From positions 124,001-188,000 of the forward strand of contig CACZBM010000002.1 of assembly GCA_902779445.1 (NCBI GenBank): a DNA stretch of 64,000 nt. The letters are read 5' to 3'. This document shows positions 46,934 to 57,418 of this stretch, piece by piece; position 1 is the first letter of the stretch; each line of letters opens with the position of its first letter. Both the position numbers and the translations under genes were made by a program. The DNA is from an uncultured Lachnospiraceae bacterium (GTDB taxonomy: Bacteria; Bacillota; Clostridia; Lachnospirales; Lachnospiraceae). The notes under the pieces are model-generated. The model had not been told where the DNA came from and did not search any database. It worked only from the letters and a program-made list of their open reading frames with translations.

Positions 46934-47302
46934 TTAATATAAAAAAGCAGAATTTGCATAACCCCAAGTACCTTGATATTGTACATATCTATATTTGCAC
47001 GGTGTTCCGTTTACTCCGGTGCCATCTATGGTTTTCCCATAGGTGAACACCTCATAGCCGGGATACAACTGTGCAATCTCGTGATACTGGTCCCAGACAG
47101 GCTGTGGTCTTAACGCCAGATAAGATCCGTTACAATTTCCTACAGACATATAAAATCCTCTACCGCCAGCACCTCCGCTTACAGTTTCAACCTCCTCATC
47201 GGTAAGCAGCATCCCTGCATTCTCAATGAGGCTCTTCTTTTCGTCTTTTGATTCAGCCTTTTCTACCTGTTTCTTAAGATTTCCTGTAAGTTTCATATGC
47301 AT
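46934..47302 (-). CDS. Double-glycine-leader peptide with SH3-like C-terminal domain
   Basis: 122 aa. Residues 1-44 look like a bacteriocin/Nif11-type leader: amphipathic, Lys/Glu-rich (LKKQVEKAESKDEKKSLIE), ending LTDEEVETVSGG, the recognition site of C39 peptidase-ABC exporters, with cleavage expected after Gly44. The 78-residue remainder resembles a bacterial SH3b domain: SYLALRPQP, YPGYEVFTYGKT and the terminal GTWGYANSAFLY typical of SH3b ends. Two cysteines (57 and 102) could form a disulfide. Ribosome site GGAGG; ATG at 47302 or the better-spaced one at 47296. No exporter, immunity or modification gene is adjacent. Probably a secreted wall-binding or antagonistic peptide; function is inferred. 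Confidence 0.75.
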   Translation of the reverse strand: MHMKLTGNLKKQVEKAESKDEKKSLIENAGMLLTDEEVETVSGGAGGRGFYMSVGNCNGSYLALRPQPVWDQYHEIAQLYPGYEVFTYGKTIDGTGVNGTPCKYRYVQYQGTWGYANSAFLY

Positions 47303-47370
47303 TTTCCTCCGTAAAATTTTTCATGACTCAGTATGATTCAAAAATGACCGTTCCTTTTGACTTACGGTTG

Positions 47371-47578
47371 TCAGCCCTTGACTTCCTTAATGTATTCTGT
47401 TCCAATCCCTAATAATTCGCAGAGCTTTACGGCATCCTCATAGGTTGAAACGTACAATTTCACGTTACACTTTCTTAAGTGGTATTAATTTCGTGTACTT
47501 ATCACTCATCTTATCATAATACTCAAGAATAAGCTCTACCAGCTCGGATTTTATGATTCTAACGCCTAAATTCTTGAA
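47371..47578 (-). pseudogene. Frameshifted small gene between the helicase and the double-glycine peptide
   Basis: Two protein-like segments in adjacent frames: [20 protein letters not shown] continuing through KMSDKYTKLIPLKKV to TAA at 47465-47467, and, in the +1 frame, KCNVKLYVSTYEDAVKLCEL continuing LGIGTEYIKEVKG to TGA at 47371-47373. Joining them at LIPL/RKCN gives one protein of about 68 residues. There is no convincing start. Either a broken gene or two tiny separate frames. It overlaps the helicase stop. No family recognised. Confidence 0.45.
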
Positions 47579-49431
47579 TCACTGCAGGCAAAGCCCTCAC
47601 CAATTTCCAGCAACCCCTTTATAAACCTTGACGGTTCCATATGCTTCCCCATATTGTCCCGGATGTACCAGATATGGAGCTTTTTCTTAGCACGGGTCAT
47701 TCCGACATAAAGGAGACGCCGTTCCTCTTCTATTTCAGCAGGAAGCAGGGCTCTTTGATAGGGTATGATCTTTTCGTTTACGTCAAACAGGAATACTTCC
47801 TCAAATTCCAGACCCTTACTGGCATGAAGGGTCATTATGCTGACTCCCTGTTTTTCAGGATTTTTCTCACCTTTTTCACCGGAGTGAAGCAGGGCGATCT
47901 CTCTTGAATAATCTTCGATATCGTTTTCCCATGCTTCAAATGATCTGTACCCTTTAGCTCTCTCCTTTATCTCATCCGCGGTTTTCATAAGCTCCTGAAG
48001 ATCGATCCCCTTTGAAAGAGATAAATCTTTTAAGTATCTCTCATATCCCATAGCCTTATAAATATAATGAATTCCGGCATATGGCTTCATTTTCGATATC
48101 ACCCCGAGGTCATACTTTAACCTCTTTATCGCTGAGAGAGTCCTTATATCTTCTGAATGAAATCTAAGGATCTCGTCATAGCTTATCTTTTCACTATAAA
48201 GCGCATTTCTGCTTATCCCACGGTAAGGATGATTCATCACCCTGTAAAATGTGGATCTCATTTGATTTCCACGGGACAGGGACAGATAGTCCAGTATATC
48301 TCTCGCAATAAAGTGATCATATATATTTTTTACCTTTTCCCTGCATCTGAAAGGGATATCAAGTGCTGAAACTTTCTCCGTATAGTATGATACCAGCTCA
48401 TTTGTACGCAAAAGGATCGCAGCTTTGTCATATTCACCATTCAGTGCATCAATACTATTCCTGAAGGCTTCCACTTCGCTCTCTCTGTCCTTAAACCCGA
48501 TCACTTCGAGAATCCCCCTGTCATCAGACATTGAAACTATTGTTTTATCCAGCCTGTCTCTGTTCTCGGATATCACCTCCCCCGCTCCTTTCACTATTTC
48601 AGGAACCGACCGGTAATTATCAGATAAGTAGATAAGCTTCGCATTCGGAAAGTCCTTTATGAATTCTCTCATTATTCCGGGGCTCGCTCCCCTGAAGCCG
48701 TATATAGACTGGTCGTCATCCCCAACCACAAAAAGATTTTTGTTTTCGCCGGAAAGAAGCTTTAAGAGCTCATACTGCAGCGGGTCCACATCCTGAAATT
48801 CATCTGTCATTATGAACCTGAACTTATTCTGCCACCTCTCCAGTACGTTTGGCCGGTCTAAAAAAAGCTCTCTTGAAAGAAGCATAATATCATCAAAGTC
48901 TATGAGTCTCATTTCAGATAGTCTTTTTCTATATCTTTTCAGCAACATATCAAACTGTTCTTCGCTTAAAACAGATGATGTGAAATCTCCGTCACGGTCT
49001 GTACCGGACTTGACCCTGCTTATTTCGTTCACTATCCCGTAAACAGACCGTTGAAGATCCCGTAACTCTATTTTTTCGGACTCCAGTATTTCCTTTATTA
49101 TTTCGTTTTGTATGTGGGATGAAATGATATTGTCTTTAGTAAAATTATAGGTGTGTCTTAAGATCTTTAAGAAAATAGAATGAAATGTGCCGATATTTAA
49201 GGCGCCTGCCAGATCTCCAAGGAGATTTCCGGCCCGTGACCTCATTTCAAAAGCAGCTGCCTTAGTGAATGTGATCGTAAGGATAAAAGAGGGATCGATA
49301 TTTGATATGGAGATCAGAGATTCGAGACGTTTTACAATGACTGAGGTTTTGCCGCTTCCGGGCCCTGCAATGACTTCACAGGGCCCTTCCACCACTTTAA
49401 CGGCCTCATACTGCTTTTTACTTAGTTTCAA
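47566..49431 (-). CDS. UvrD/Rep-type superfamily 1 DNA helicase
   Basis: 3'-5' DNA helicase for repair or replication restart. 621 aa, shorter than PcrA/UvrD (about 720). Motifs in order: Q-motif region [10 protein letters not shown], Walker [14 protein letters not shown], motif Ia [15 protein letters not shown], motif [16 protein letters not shown], motif [16 protein letters not shown], motif IV LSDNYRS, motif [21 protein letters not shown] and motif [20 protein letters not shown]. Starts inside the gltX 3' end (14-bp overlap). C-terminal RNA-polymerase-binding tail of PcrA is not seen, so a distinct short subfamily. Confidence 0.92.
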   Translation of the reverse strand: MKLSKKQYEAVKVVEGPCEVIAGPGSGKTSVIVKRLESLISISNIDPSFILTITFTKAAAFEMRSRAGNLLGDLAGALNIGTFHSIFLKILRHTYNFTKDNIISSHIQNEIIKEILESEKIELRDLQRSVYGIVNEISRVKSGTDRDGDFTSSVLSEEQFDMLLKRYRKRLSEMRLIDFDDIMLLSRELFLDRPNVLERWQNKFRFIMTDEFQDVDPLQYELLKLLSGENKNLFVVGDDDQSIYGFRGASPGIMREFIKDFPNAKLIYLSDNYRSVPEIVKGAGEVISENRDRLDKTIVSMSDDRGILEVIGFKDRESEVEAFRNSIDALNGEYDKAAILLRTNELVSYYTEKVSALDIPFRCREKVKNIYDHFIARDILDYLSLSRGNQMRSTFYRVMNHPYRGISRNALYSEKISYDEILRFHSEDIRTLSAIKRLKYDLGVISKMKPYAGIHYIYKAMGYERYLKDLSLSKGIDLQELMKTADEIKERAKGYRSFEAWENDIEDYSREIALLHSGEKGEKNPEKQGVSIMTLHASKGLEFEEVFLFDVNEKIIPYQRALLPAEIEEERRLLYVGMTRAKKKLHIWYIRDNMGKHMEPSRFIKGLLEIGEGFACSDSRI

Positions 49432-50887
49432 GTCTTCTTATGCCGTCCTCTATCCTTCGTATCGATTCCTCTTTCCCAAGTATCTCCATTATCTCTGTAG
49501 CACCTCCGGGAGTCATCTCTTTACCGGATACCGCAGTTCTTAAAGGCCACAATACATATCCATTTTTATAACCCTTTTCTTCAATAAAGGCTTTAAGTCT
49601 CTCATATAATGCGTCATTACTGTAGTCGTCATGTTCTTTTAGTACAGGAAGGACTTCCTTAAGAACCGTAAGGCTTGTATCTTCATCTGTCTTCATCTTT
49701 TTATGTCTGTACATCGCAATATCGTAATCCGGAAGAGCTTCAAAGAAATCAATATGTCCTGCGATATCAGGGAATATCTCTATCCTTGACTGTACAAGAC
49801 CTGCTATCTTTTTAAGGTCAAGGGGCTTTTTAATAACTTCCTTTATATAGGGCTCCGCCATTTTATAAAAATCATCAAACGGCATCTTTTTAATATATTC
49901 CCCGTTCATCCATTTCAGTTTCCCGTAATCAAATACAGCCGGGCTCTTATTGATGTGATGATAGTCAAACTTCTTTATAAGCTCGCCGAGATCCATGATC
50001 TCCTGATTATCCTCGGGAGACCAGCCGAGAAGTGCCACGAAATTGACAACCGCTTCTGCTACAAATCCCTGTTCCAGAAGATCTTCAAAGGAACTGTGGC
50101 CGCTTCTCTTACTTAATTTCTTATGATTTTCATCTGTGATCAGCGGGCAGTGGATATATTCCGGGATCTCCCAGCCGAAGGCCTCGTAGAGCCTGTTATA
50201 TTTTGGCGATGAAGACAGATACTCATTTCCTCTTACAACATGGGTTATACCCATCAGATGATCATCCACCACGTTTGCAAAATTGTAGGTGGGATATCCG
50301 TCCGACTTAATAAGGATCATATCGTCAAGCTCTTCATTATTAACAGAGATATCACCATAGATATCATCGTGGAATGTTGTGGTTCCCTCCGAAGGATTAT
50401 TCTGTCTTATAACAAAGCTCTTTCCTGCCTTAAGGTTTGCTTCCACTTCTTCCTTTGAAAGACTCAGGCAGTGTTTATCGTATACGGAGATCTCTTTTTC
50501 CGTACCATCCTCACTCTTAATAGTCTTTTTAAGGCTGTTAAGGCGTTCTTCATCACAGAAGCAGTAGTATGCTTCTCCTTTTTCAACGAGCTTTTTCGCA
50601 TATTCCATGTAAAGCCCGTTCTTTACTCTGTCTGACTGTACATAGGGGCCGCAGTCCTTCTCTTTTCCGGGACCTTCATCATAGTCGAGACCGGTTAGTT
50701 CCAGAGTTCTGTTAATGATATCAACAGCTCCCTCCATCTCTCTCTTCTGATCAGTGTCTTCAATACGAAGGATAAAATCCCCTCCCGCATGCCTTGTTAT
50801 AAGGTATGCATAAAGCGCAGTACGAAGGTTTCCCACATGCATACGGCCTGTGGGACTTGGTGCAAATCTTGTTCTTACTTTACTCAT
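49418..50887 (-). CDS. gltX: Glutamyl-tRNA synthetase
   Basis: Class I synthetase, 489 aa, usual bacterial length. HIGH-type motif [20 protein letters not shown] (residues about 7-26), KMSKS-type [11 protein letters not shown] near residue 258, [22 protein letters not shown]-terminal anticodon-binding domain complete. Probably non-discriminating or discriminating cannot be told by eye. Follows the NlpC/P60-type gene by 21 bp and precedes the helicase. Confidence 0.96.
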   Translation of the reverse strand: MSKVRTRFAPSPTGRMHVGNLRTALYAYLITRHAGGDFILRIEDTDQKREMEGAVDIINRTLELTGLDYDEGPGKEKDCGPYVQSDRVKNGLYMEYAKKLVEKGEAYYCFCDEERLNSLKKTIKSEDGTEKEISVYDKHCLSLSKEEVEANLKAGKSFVIRQNNPSEGTTTFHDDIYGDISVNNEELDDMILIKSDGYPTYNFANVVDDHLMGITHVVRGNEYLSSSPKYNRLYEAFGWEIPEYIHCPLITDENHKKLSKRSGHSSFEDLLEQGFVAEAVVNFVALLGWSPEDNQEIMDLGELIKKFDYHHINKSPAVFDYGKLKWMNGEYIKKMPFDDFYKMAEPYIKEVIKKPLDLKKIAGLVQSRIEIFPDIAGHIDFFEALPDYDIAMYRHKKMKTDEDTSLTVLKEVLPVLKEHDDYSNDALYERLKAFIEEKGYKNGYVLWPLRTAVSGKEMTPGGATEIMEILGKEESIRRIEDGIRRLETK

Positions 50888-50908
50888 ATCATCTTCCTTT
50901 CAGGATTT

Positions 50909-52453
<1,545 letters not shown>

Positions 52454-52521
52454 GCATAACTATCCTTCGCAAAAACCTTTACTATCTTATATCACAAAAT
52501 GTTCGGATGCAAGATAACTAT

Positions 52522-52550
52522 TTTACATCATCTTATTATTTTGCTATAAT
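52522..52550 (+). promoter_or_regulatory. tyrS promoter
   Basis: -35 TTTACA (52522-52527), 17-bp spacer, -10 TATAAT (52545-52550) with extended TGC in front. The transcript starts about 25 bp before the tyrS ATG, so there is no room for a T-box. Confidence 0.85.
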
Positions 52551-52583
52551 TCCCGTGGTAAAAAACGAAAGGATTTATTAATA

Positions 52584-53819
52584 ATGTCAGAAAATGCATT
52601 TGATATATTAAAAGAAAGGGGTTTTATCGCCCAGTGTACCAACGAAGAAGCTGTCAGAAAGATAATGGGTGAGAGAAAGATCACCTTCTACATAGGATTT
52701 GATGCCACTGCAGACAGTCTGACTGCCGGTCATTTTCTTACTATAATGGCTATGATGCATATGCAGAAAGCAGGTCACAGACCCATTGCCATGATGGGCG
52801 GAGGCACTACGATGATAGGTGATCCTTCCGGCAGAAATGACATGCGTCAGATGCTCACTATAGAGAATATCAATCACAATGTTGACTGCTTCAAAAAGCA
52901 GCTCTCCCGTTTCATTGATTTTGAAGACGGAAAAGCCCTGATGGCAAATAACGCTGACTGGCTCCTCGATATGAACTACGTTAATTTCATGAGGGAGATC
53001 GGTGTTCACTTTAATGTTAATAAGATGCTTGCGGCTGAAGCCTACAAGAAGAGAATGGAACGCGGCGGTCTCACATTCTTCGAGTTCAGCTACATGCTGA
53101 TGCAGTCCTATGATTTCTACAAGCTCTTCATCGATCACGACTGTGAGATGGAGCTTGGCGGCGATGATCAGTGGAGTAACATAATAGGCGGAGTCAACCT
53201 TATCAAGAGCAAGACCGGTAAAGACGCATACGGTCTCACATTCAAGCTTTTAACCACCAGTGACGGTGTTAAAATGGGTAAGACAATGAAGGGAGCTCTC
53301 TGGCTTGATCCCGAAAAGACCTCACCATATGAATTCTTCCAGTATTGGAGAAATATAGAAGATGTCAAGGTTGAAGAATGTCTCGGACTCCTGACATTCC
53401 TTCCCATGGATGAGGTAAGACGTCTCGGATCCCTCAAGGATCAGGAGATAAACATTGCAAAAGAAACCCTTGCCTATGAGATCACCAAGATCGTTCACGG
53501 AGAGGAAGCAGCCGAAAAGGCCCGTGAAGCAGCACGTTCTGTATTTGCAGGAGGAGGAAAGAGCGAAAACATGCCCACCACTTCCTATCCCGCATCCGAG
53601 CTTAAGGAAGGAAAAGACCTTATCACGCTTCTCGTTGATACGAAGATAGCCAAAAACCGTTCAGATGGCCGAAGGCTCATTGAACAGAACGGTGTCAGTG
53701 TAAACGGCTCAAAAGTAAATGACGTAAAAGCCGTATTTACTTCAGATGATTTTGATTCCGACGGCGAACTCATCATCCAGAAGGGCAAGAAAGTATTTCA
53801 TAAAATAATCGCCGAATAG
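52584..53819 (+). CDS. tyrS: Tyrosyl-tRNA synthetase
   Basis: Class I synthetase, 411 aa. [20 protein letters not shown] carries the HIGH-type motif (residues about 32-51), [12 protein letters not shown] binds tyrosine, and the KMSKS motif is KMGKT. A C-terminal S4 RNA-binding domain spans residues about 345-405 ([19 protein letters not shown]). Ribosome site GAAAGGA. First gene of the plus-strand run tyrS-dut-PPTase-ugd. The TAG stop overlaps the first base of a type C repeat. Confidence 0.97.
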   Translation: MSENAFDILKERGFIAQCTNEEAVRKIMGERKITFYIGFDATADSLTAGHFLTIMAMMHMQKAGHRPIAMMGGGTTMIGDPSGRNDMRQMLTIENINHNVDCFKKQLSRFIDFEDGKALMANNADWLLDMNYVNFMREIGVHFNVNKMLAAEAYKKRMERGGLTFFEFSYMLMQSYDFYKLFIDHDCEMELGGDDQWSNIIGGVNLIKSKTGKDAYGLTFKLLTTSDGVKMGKTMKGALWLDPEKTSPYEFFQYWRNIEDVKVEECLGLLTFLPMDEVRRLGSLKDQEINIAKETLAYEITKIVHGEEAAEKAREAARSVFAGGGKSENMPTTSYPASELKEGKDLITLLVDTKIAKNRSDGRRLIEQNGVSVNGSKVNDVKAVFTSDDFDSDGELIIQKGKKVFHKIIAE

Positions 53820-53866
53820 CCTTCCCCTTCTAGGGGAAGGGGGACCGCTTTAGCGGTGGATGAGGT
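53819..53866. repeat. Type C repeat between tyrS and dut
   Basis: gccttccccttctaggggaa-ggggg, then accgctttagcggt and ggatgaggt. The arms ccttcccc/ggggaagg form a hairpin that could terminate or stabilise the tyrS transcript. Its ggatgaggt end supplies the likely dut ribosome site. Confidence 0.85.
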
Positions 53867-53870
53867 ATAT

Positions 53871-54302
53871 ATGGAACTCAAGATCAAGTATTTCACAGAT
53901 AAGATTGAAAAATTAAGATTCATAGACGGCAAATCAGACTGGATAGATCTCCGTGCTGCAGAAGACATAACCCTTAAAGCAGGGGAATTCAAGCTGATAC
54001 CTCTCGGGGTAGCCATCGCTCTGCCGGAAGGTTATGAAGCACACATTGTTCCCAGGAGTTCTACATTCAAAAATTTCGGCATTCTTCAGGCAAACAGCTG
54101 CGGCATTGTTGACGAATCCTACTCGGGAGATAATGATCAGTGGATGATGCCTGCGTATGCAGTCAGAGATACTGAGATTCATATTAATGACCGTATCTGC
54201 CAGTTTCGTATCTTTGAACACCAGAAAGCATTTACTTTTAAGGAAGTAGATCATCTGACCGGTCCTGACAGAGGCGGATTCGGAAGTACAGGGAAGAGCT
54301 GA
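53871..54302 (+). CDS. dut: dUTP diphosphatase
   Basis: Hydrolyses dUTP to dUMP and PPi. 143 aa from ATG 53871 with GATGAGG five bases upstream; a GTG at 53856 lies within the repeat and is less likely. The five trimeric dUTPase motifs are recognisable: [50 protein letters not shown] and the C-terminal DRGGFGSTG. Six bp before the PPTase gene. Confidence 0.93.
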   Translation: MELKIKYFTDKIEKLRFIDGKSDWIDLRAAEDITLKAGEFKLIPLGVAIALPEGYEAHIVPRSSTFKNFGILQANSCGIVDESYSGDNDQWMMPAYAVRDTEIHINDRICQFRIFEHQKAFTFKEVDHLTGPDRGGFGSTGKS

Positions 54303-54308
54303 TTATTT

Positions 54309-55043
54309 ATGATAGTTACTACTATAATAAAAAGCATAAAAGATTACGATGACCAGTGGTTTGAATATGAGCTTTCCTCTCTTCCCAGGTGGAGACGGGA
54401 AAAAGCTGATAAGATCAAGCACTCTGATACTAGAAAACTGAGCATTCTTTCCGGAAAGCTCCTTTCGGATGTTTTCCGCGAATATGACGTGGACCCGGAC
54501 AATATTACCTTTAATAAGTCCGGAAAACCCATGATCCCCGGAGAAGCGCCCTTCTTTTTCTCAATTTCCCATTCGAAGAATGCGGTGGCTATCTCCATTT
54601 CAAATCCTAATGACAACAGTCCTATTCTGCCGGGAGAAGACAAGATAGATGTTGTAGACGTATTTAAGGCTGCCGCCATACCGCCTAAGTCAAGTCTCAA
54701 GTCCTCCCGTGGTCTTTCTTTCCCCTCCATAGGGATAGATATTGAGTATGTTCGTGAGTATGACGAAAAGATCGCCCGGCGTTTTTTCACCGCTGAAGAA
54801 CAGGATTACTTAAAGGTATCTGAAGACAGGGATGAAGCCTTTACGCGTATCTGGACTTCAAAGGAAGCATATGGGAAGTTTACCGGAACAGGGATGGAAG
54901 ACGGTCTTAAGTTCTCTATTTTCCATAATCCCGCGGTTCCCCTGGACGTTATCCTTCCCTGCTGCTTTGAACATAATGAAAAGGTTGTTTCCGGAGATCG
55001 TTATATCTACACCATCTGCTATGGTGTTATAGAAGAAATATAA
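54309..55043 (+). CDS. 4'-phosphopantetheinyl transferase, Sfp type
   Basis: Transfers phosphopantetheine from CoA to carrier proteins. 244 aa. Motifs FSISHSKNAVAISI, SIGIDIEYVREYDEKIARRFFTAEEQDYL and FTRIWTSKEAYGKFTGTGMEDGL, with Mg2+ ligands Asp and Glu in GIDIE and the catalytic WTSKEAYGK. A loop of about 35 residues (NPNDNSPILPGEDKIDVVDV onward) separates SHS from GIDIE and is longer than usual. No NRPS/PKS genes in the window; acyl carrier protein is the default target. Confidence 0.92.
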   Translation: MIVTTIIKSIKDYDDQWFEYELSSLPRWRREKADKIKHSDTRKLSILSGKLLSDVFREYDVDPDNITFNKSGKPMIPGEAPFFFSISHSKNAVAISISNPNDNSPILPGEDKIDVVDVFKAAAIPPKSSLKSSRGLSFPSIGIDIEYVREYDEKIARRFFTAEEQDYLKVSEDRDEAFTRIWTSKEAYGKFTGTGMEDGLKFSIFHNPAVPLDVILPCCFEHNEKVVSGDRYIYTICYGVIEEI

Positions 55044-55055
55044 AGGAAGTTTATT

Positions 55056-56315
55056 ATGGAACCCAAAAATATCGCAATTGCAGGAACAGGATATGTGGGC
55101 CTTTCGATCGCCACTCTCCTATCCCAGCGTAATCATGTAACAGCAGTGGATATCATCCCCGAAAAGGTTGATATGCTGAACAGGAAAGAATCTCCTATAA
55201 GGGATGAATATATCGAAAACTACCTCGCAGAGAAGGATCTGGATCTGACTGCCACGCTTAACGGCGAAGAAGCATACAAGGATGCTGACTATGTTGTTAT
55301 TGCAGCCCCCACTAACTACGATCCTAAAAAGAACTATTTTGACACTTCCGCCGTGGAAGCTGTGATCGAACTTGTATTAAAAGTTAATCCAAAGGCTTTT
55401 ATGGTGATAAAGTCCACTATTCCTGTTGGTTATACTGAATCTGTCAGGAAAAAATACAATACGAAGAATATCCTTTTCAGTCCCGAATTCTTACGAGAAT
55501 CAAAGGCATTATATGATAATCTCTATCCCAGCCGCATAATCGTTGGAACGGATATGAATGATCCTGTTCAGAAAAAGGCCGGCGAAGAATTTGCCATGCT
55601 TCTTAAGGAAGGGGCGATCAAAACGGATATCCCTGTTCTCTTCATGGGAACCACCGAAGCTGAGGCTGTAAAGCTCTTTGCAAATACCTATCTTGCTCTC
55701 AGAGTTTCCTATTTTAACGAGCTTGATACCTATGCAGAATCGAAGGATCTGGACACTAAAGCTATCATTGAGGGTGTCTGTCTCGATCCCAGAATAGGCA
55801 CAAACTATAATAACCCCTCTTTCGGTTACGGCGGTTATTGTCTTCCAAAGGACACGAAGCAGCTCCTTGCCAATTATAAGGATGTTCCCGAGAATCTTAT
55901 TGAAGCTATTGTGGAATCAAACCGCACAAGGAAGGATTTCATCGCTGACAGGGTTCTTGAGATCGCCGGATATTATTCCTATTCAGGATCCGATTCCAGC
56001 TCAAATACTTATGATAAGGATTCCGAAAAAGATATAACCATCGGTGTTTACAGGCTTACCATGAAGAGTAATTCCGATAACTTCCGCCAGAGCTCCATTC
56101 AGGGTATTATGAAGAGAGTCAAAGCCAAGGGCGCACGGGTTATCATTTATGAGCCCACGCTGGAGGATGGCACCACATTCTTTAATTCTCTGGTGGTGAA
56201 TGACATCGACGAGTTTAAACGTATGTCCAACGCTATAATTGCCAACAGATACGATCCTATTCTTGATGATGCCAAGGATAAGGTATATACAAGGGATCTG
56301 TTTAGGAGAGATTAA
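55056..56315 (+). CDS. ugd: UDP-glucose 6-dehydrogenase
   Basis: Oxidises UDP-glucose to UDP-glucuronate for capsule or exopolysaccharide. 419 aa. NAD-binding [20 protein letters not shown] at the N-terminus, [54 protein letters not shown] and the catalytic-cysteine motif [14 protein letters not shown] (Cys about 264). 12 bp after the PPTase gene. Fits functionally with the polyprenyl sugar transferase at 58.5 kb. Confidence 0.95.
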   Translation: MEPKNIAIAGTGYVGLSIATLLSQRNHVTAVDIIPEKVDMLNRKESPIRDEYIENYLAEKDLDLTATLNGEEAYKDADYVVIAAPTNYDPKKNYFDTSAVEAVIELVLKVNPKAFMVIKSTIPVGYTESVRKKYNTKNILFSPEFLRESKALYDNLYPSRIIVGTDMNDPVQKKAGEEFAMLLKEGAIKTDIPVLFMGTTEAEAVKLFANTYLALRVSYFNELDTYAESKDLDTKAIIEGVCLDPRIGTNYNNPSFGYGGYCLPKDTKQLLANYKDVPENLIEAIVESNRTRKDFIADRVLEIAGYYSYSGSDSSSNTYDKDSEKDITIGVYRLTMKSNSDNFRQSSIQGIMKRVKAKGARVIIYEPTLEDGTTFFNSLVVNDIDEFKRMSNAIIANRYDPILDDAKDKVYTRDLFRRD

Positions 56316-56348
56316 AATCCGGAGTCTTTACAAGCTGGAAGTTCGCAT

Positions 56349-56419
56349 CCCGTTAGGCAGGCGGTTTAGGCCGCAAAATCCACCTCCCGTTAGGCAGGCG
56401 GTTTAGGCCGCAAAATCCA
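56349..56419. repeat. Direct duplication of a 34-bp unit with 37-bp period
   Basis: cccgttaggcaggcggttta-ggccgcaaaatcca at 56349-56382 and again, identical, at 56386-56419. Each copy contains the small hairpin gcggtttaggccgc. Lies between ugd and the tRNA-Pro terminator. Confidence 0.88.
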
Positions 56420-56437
56420 ATTTATATCATTTCGTTT

Positions 56438-56476
56438 AAAAAATGGGCATCCCCTCTTGGGGGATACCCATTTTTT
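56438..56476. terminator. Bidirectional terminator between ugd and tRNA-Pro
   Basis: aaaaaatgggcatcccc-tcttg-ggggatacccatttttt: an 11-bp stem with A run on one side and T run on the other, so it can stop ugd (+) and the tRNA (-). Confidence 0.92.
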
Positions 56477-56478
56477 AA

Positions 56479-56553
56479 TCGGAGTGACAAGATTCGAACT
56501 TGCGGCCTCCGCCTCCCTAAGACGGCGCTCTAGCCAAACTGAGCCACACCCCG
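56479..56553 (-). tRNA. tRNA-Pro, anticodon AGG
   Basis: 75 nt cloverleaf on the minus strand. Acceptor CGGGGTG/CACTCCG, D arm GCTC...GAGC, anticodon arm CCGTC-TTAGGGA-GGCGG giving AGG at 34-36, T arm GCAAG-TTCGAAT-CTTGT, discriminator A. C1-G72 and G37 after AGG fit proline. CCA is not encoded. Confidence 0.92.
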
Positions 56554-56583
56554 AAACACTTGCGTTTTCACAACGCAAGTCAC

Positions 56584-56612
56584 ATAATAACACCCATTCC
56601 AATCAAAGTCAA
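56584..56612 (-). promoter_or_regulatory. tRNA-Pro promoter
   Basis: Minus strand -35 TTGACT (56607-56612), 17 bp, -10 TATTAT (56584-56589). A perfect 9-bp hairpin (ACTTGCGTT...AACGCAAGT, 56558-56580) lies between the -10 and the tRNA 5' end. Confidence 0.88.
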
Positions 56613-56626
56613 GGAAAATTTGAGAT

Positions 56627-57256
56627 TTATAATCGGTCTATGGCTGTCTTGCCTGCGATCTTGAATTTTTCTATCATTTCAAGGGCAAAATTCATTGGAT
56701 AGAGCTGGACCATAAATGAATCGATCAGGTCTCCAACTGTCATCTTGAATGATACTTTCACGAATTTATCCATGGTACCTTCAAACATCTTCTCAAATAT
56801 CTTCACGCTCTCCACATCGATAGTATTTACATCAGGAGTGGAAATATCCGTTGGTACCAAAAGCAGCGAAGAAATAGATGTGGCAGCTGTACCCATCATC
56901 TGGTTCATTGCCTCACTGACTGCGGATAGATGAAGCTCTGTAAGCTCAGAAGCTATGTTAGTCCCGTCTCCTCCCATCATGAGATCGGTAAGGATCTTTA
57001 CATCCTGCTCTTTTAAGATCATGACATTATTGCCATCGAGACCCTTAACATAATGGATCTGTACAAAGATGCAAGTCTTCTCATAATCATCGAGAGCTTC
57101 GCTTCTATTAATAATGGTAACAGTAGGCGTTGTGATCTCAACCTTGTTTCTCACCATTACGCTCAATGATGTGGCGGAATTGCCGACACTGATATTAGCT
57201 ATTTCGCCTAGAATATCAACCTGTTCACTATCAAGACTAGTAATTAATTCTGGCAT
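56627..57256 (-). CDS. CheC/CheX/FliY-type chemotaxis phosphatase domain protein
   Basis: 209 aa from ATG 57256, with GAGAGGT just upstream; an ATG six codons earlier lacks a ribosome site. Two phosphatase-centre patterns are conserved: DILGEIANISVGNSATSLS (residues about 12-30) and SAVSEAMNQMMGTAATSLS (about 103-121), each with the Glu and Asn that attack CheY-phosphate in CheC, CheX and FliY. No SpoA/FliN C-terminal domain, so it is not a full FliY. No other chemotaxis genes in the window. Own strong promoter, divergent from mrp. Confidence 0.85.
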   Translation of the reverse strand: MPELITSLDSEQVDILGEIANISVGNSATSLSVMVRNKVEITTPTVTIINRSEALDDYEKTCIFVQIHYVKGLDGNNVMILKEQDVKILTDLMMGGDGTNIASELTELHLSAVSEAMNQMMGTAATSISSLLLVPTDISTPDVNTIDVESVKIFEKMFEGTMDKFVKVSFKMTVGDLIDSFMVQLYPMNFALEMIEKFKIAGKTAIDRL

Positions 57257-57296
57257 ATCTACCTCTCCACTCATCTAAAGACACGTTGTTTATACG

Positions 57297-57325
57297 ATTA
57301 TATCAACTTTAATTTTAATTATCAA
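57297..57325 (-). promoter_or_regulatory. Promoter of the CheC-type gene
   Basis: Minus strand -35 TTGATA (57320-57325), 17 bp, -10 TATAAT (57297-57302). Confidence 0.85.
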
Positions 57326-57345
57326 TGATAGAGCCAATAAAAATG

Positions 57346-57354
57346 TGATATAAT
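57346..57354 (+). promoter_or_regulatory. Extended -10 promoter of mrp
   Basis: TGATATAAT (TGn-TATAAT) at 57346-57354; the -35 position is poor, as usual for extended -10 promoters. Divergent from the CheC-type promoter, about 40 bp apart. Confidence 0.65.
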
Positions 57355-57418
57355 CCGTTTTACGACAAAACGAAATACGTTTATCGATCGCTATCATATT
57401 TTGAAAGGATATTAAATA

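Noticed and set aside
52454..52583. T-box leader before tyrS, or before trpS, gltX, ilvB and serC
   Set aside because: The tyrS promoter leaves only about 25 nt of leader; the other genes have short gaps, overlaps or only repeats upstream. No T-box antiterminator sequence seen.
53856..53870. GTG start of dut inside the type C repeat
   Set aside because: The ATG at 53871 has the repeat's GATGAGG at ribosome-site spacing and gives the usual dUTPase N-terminus.
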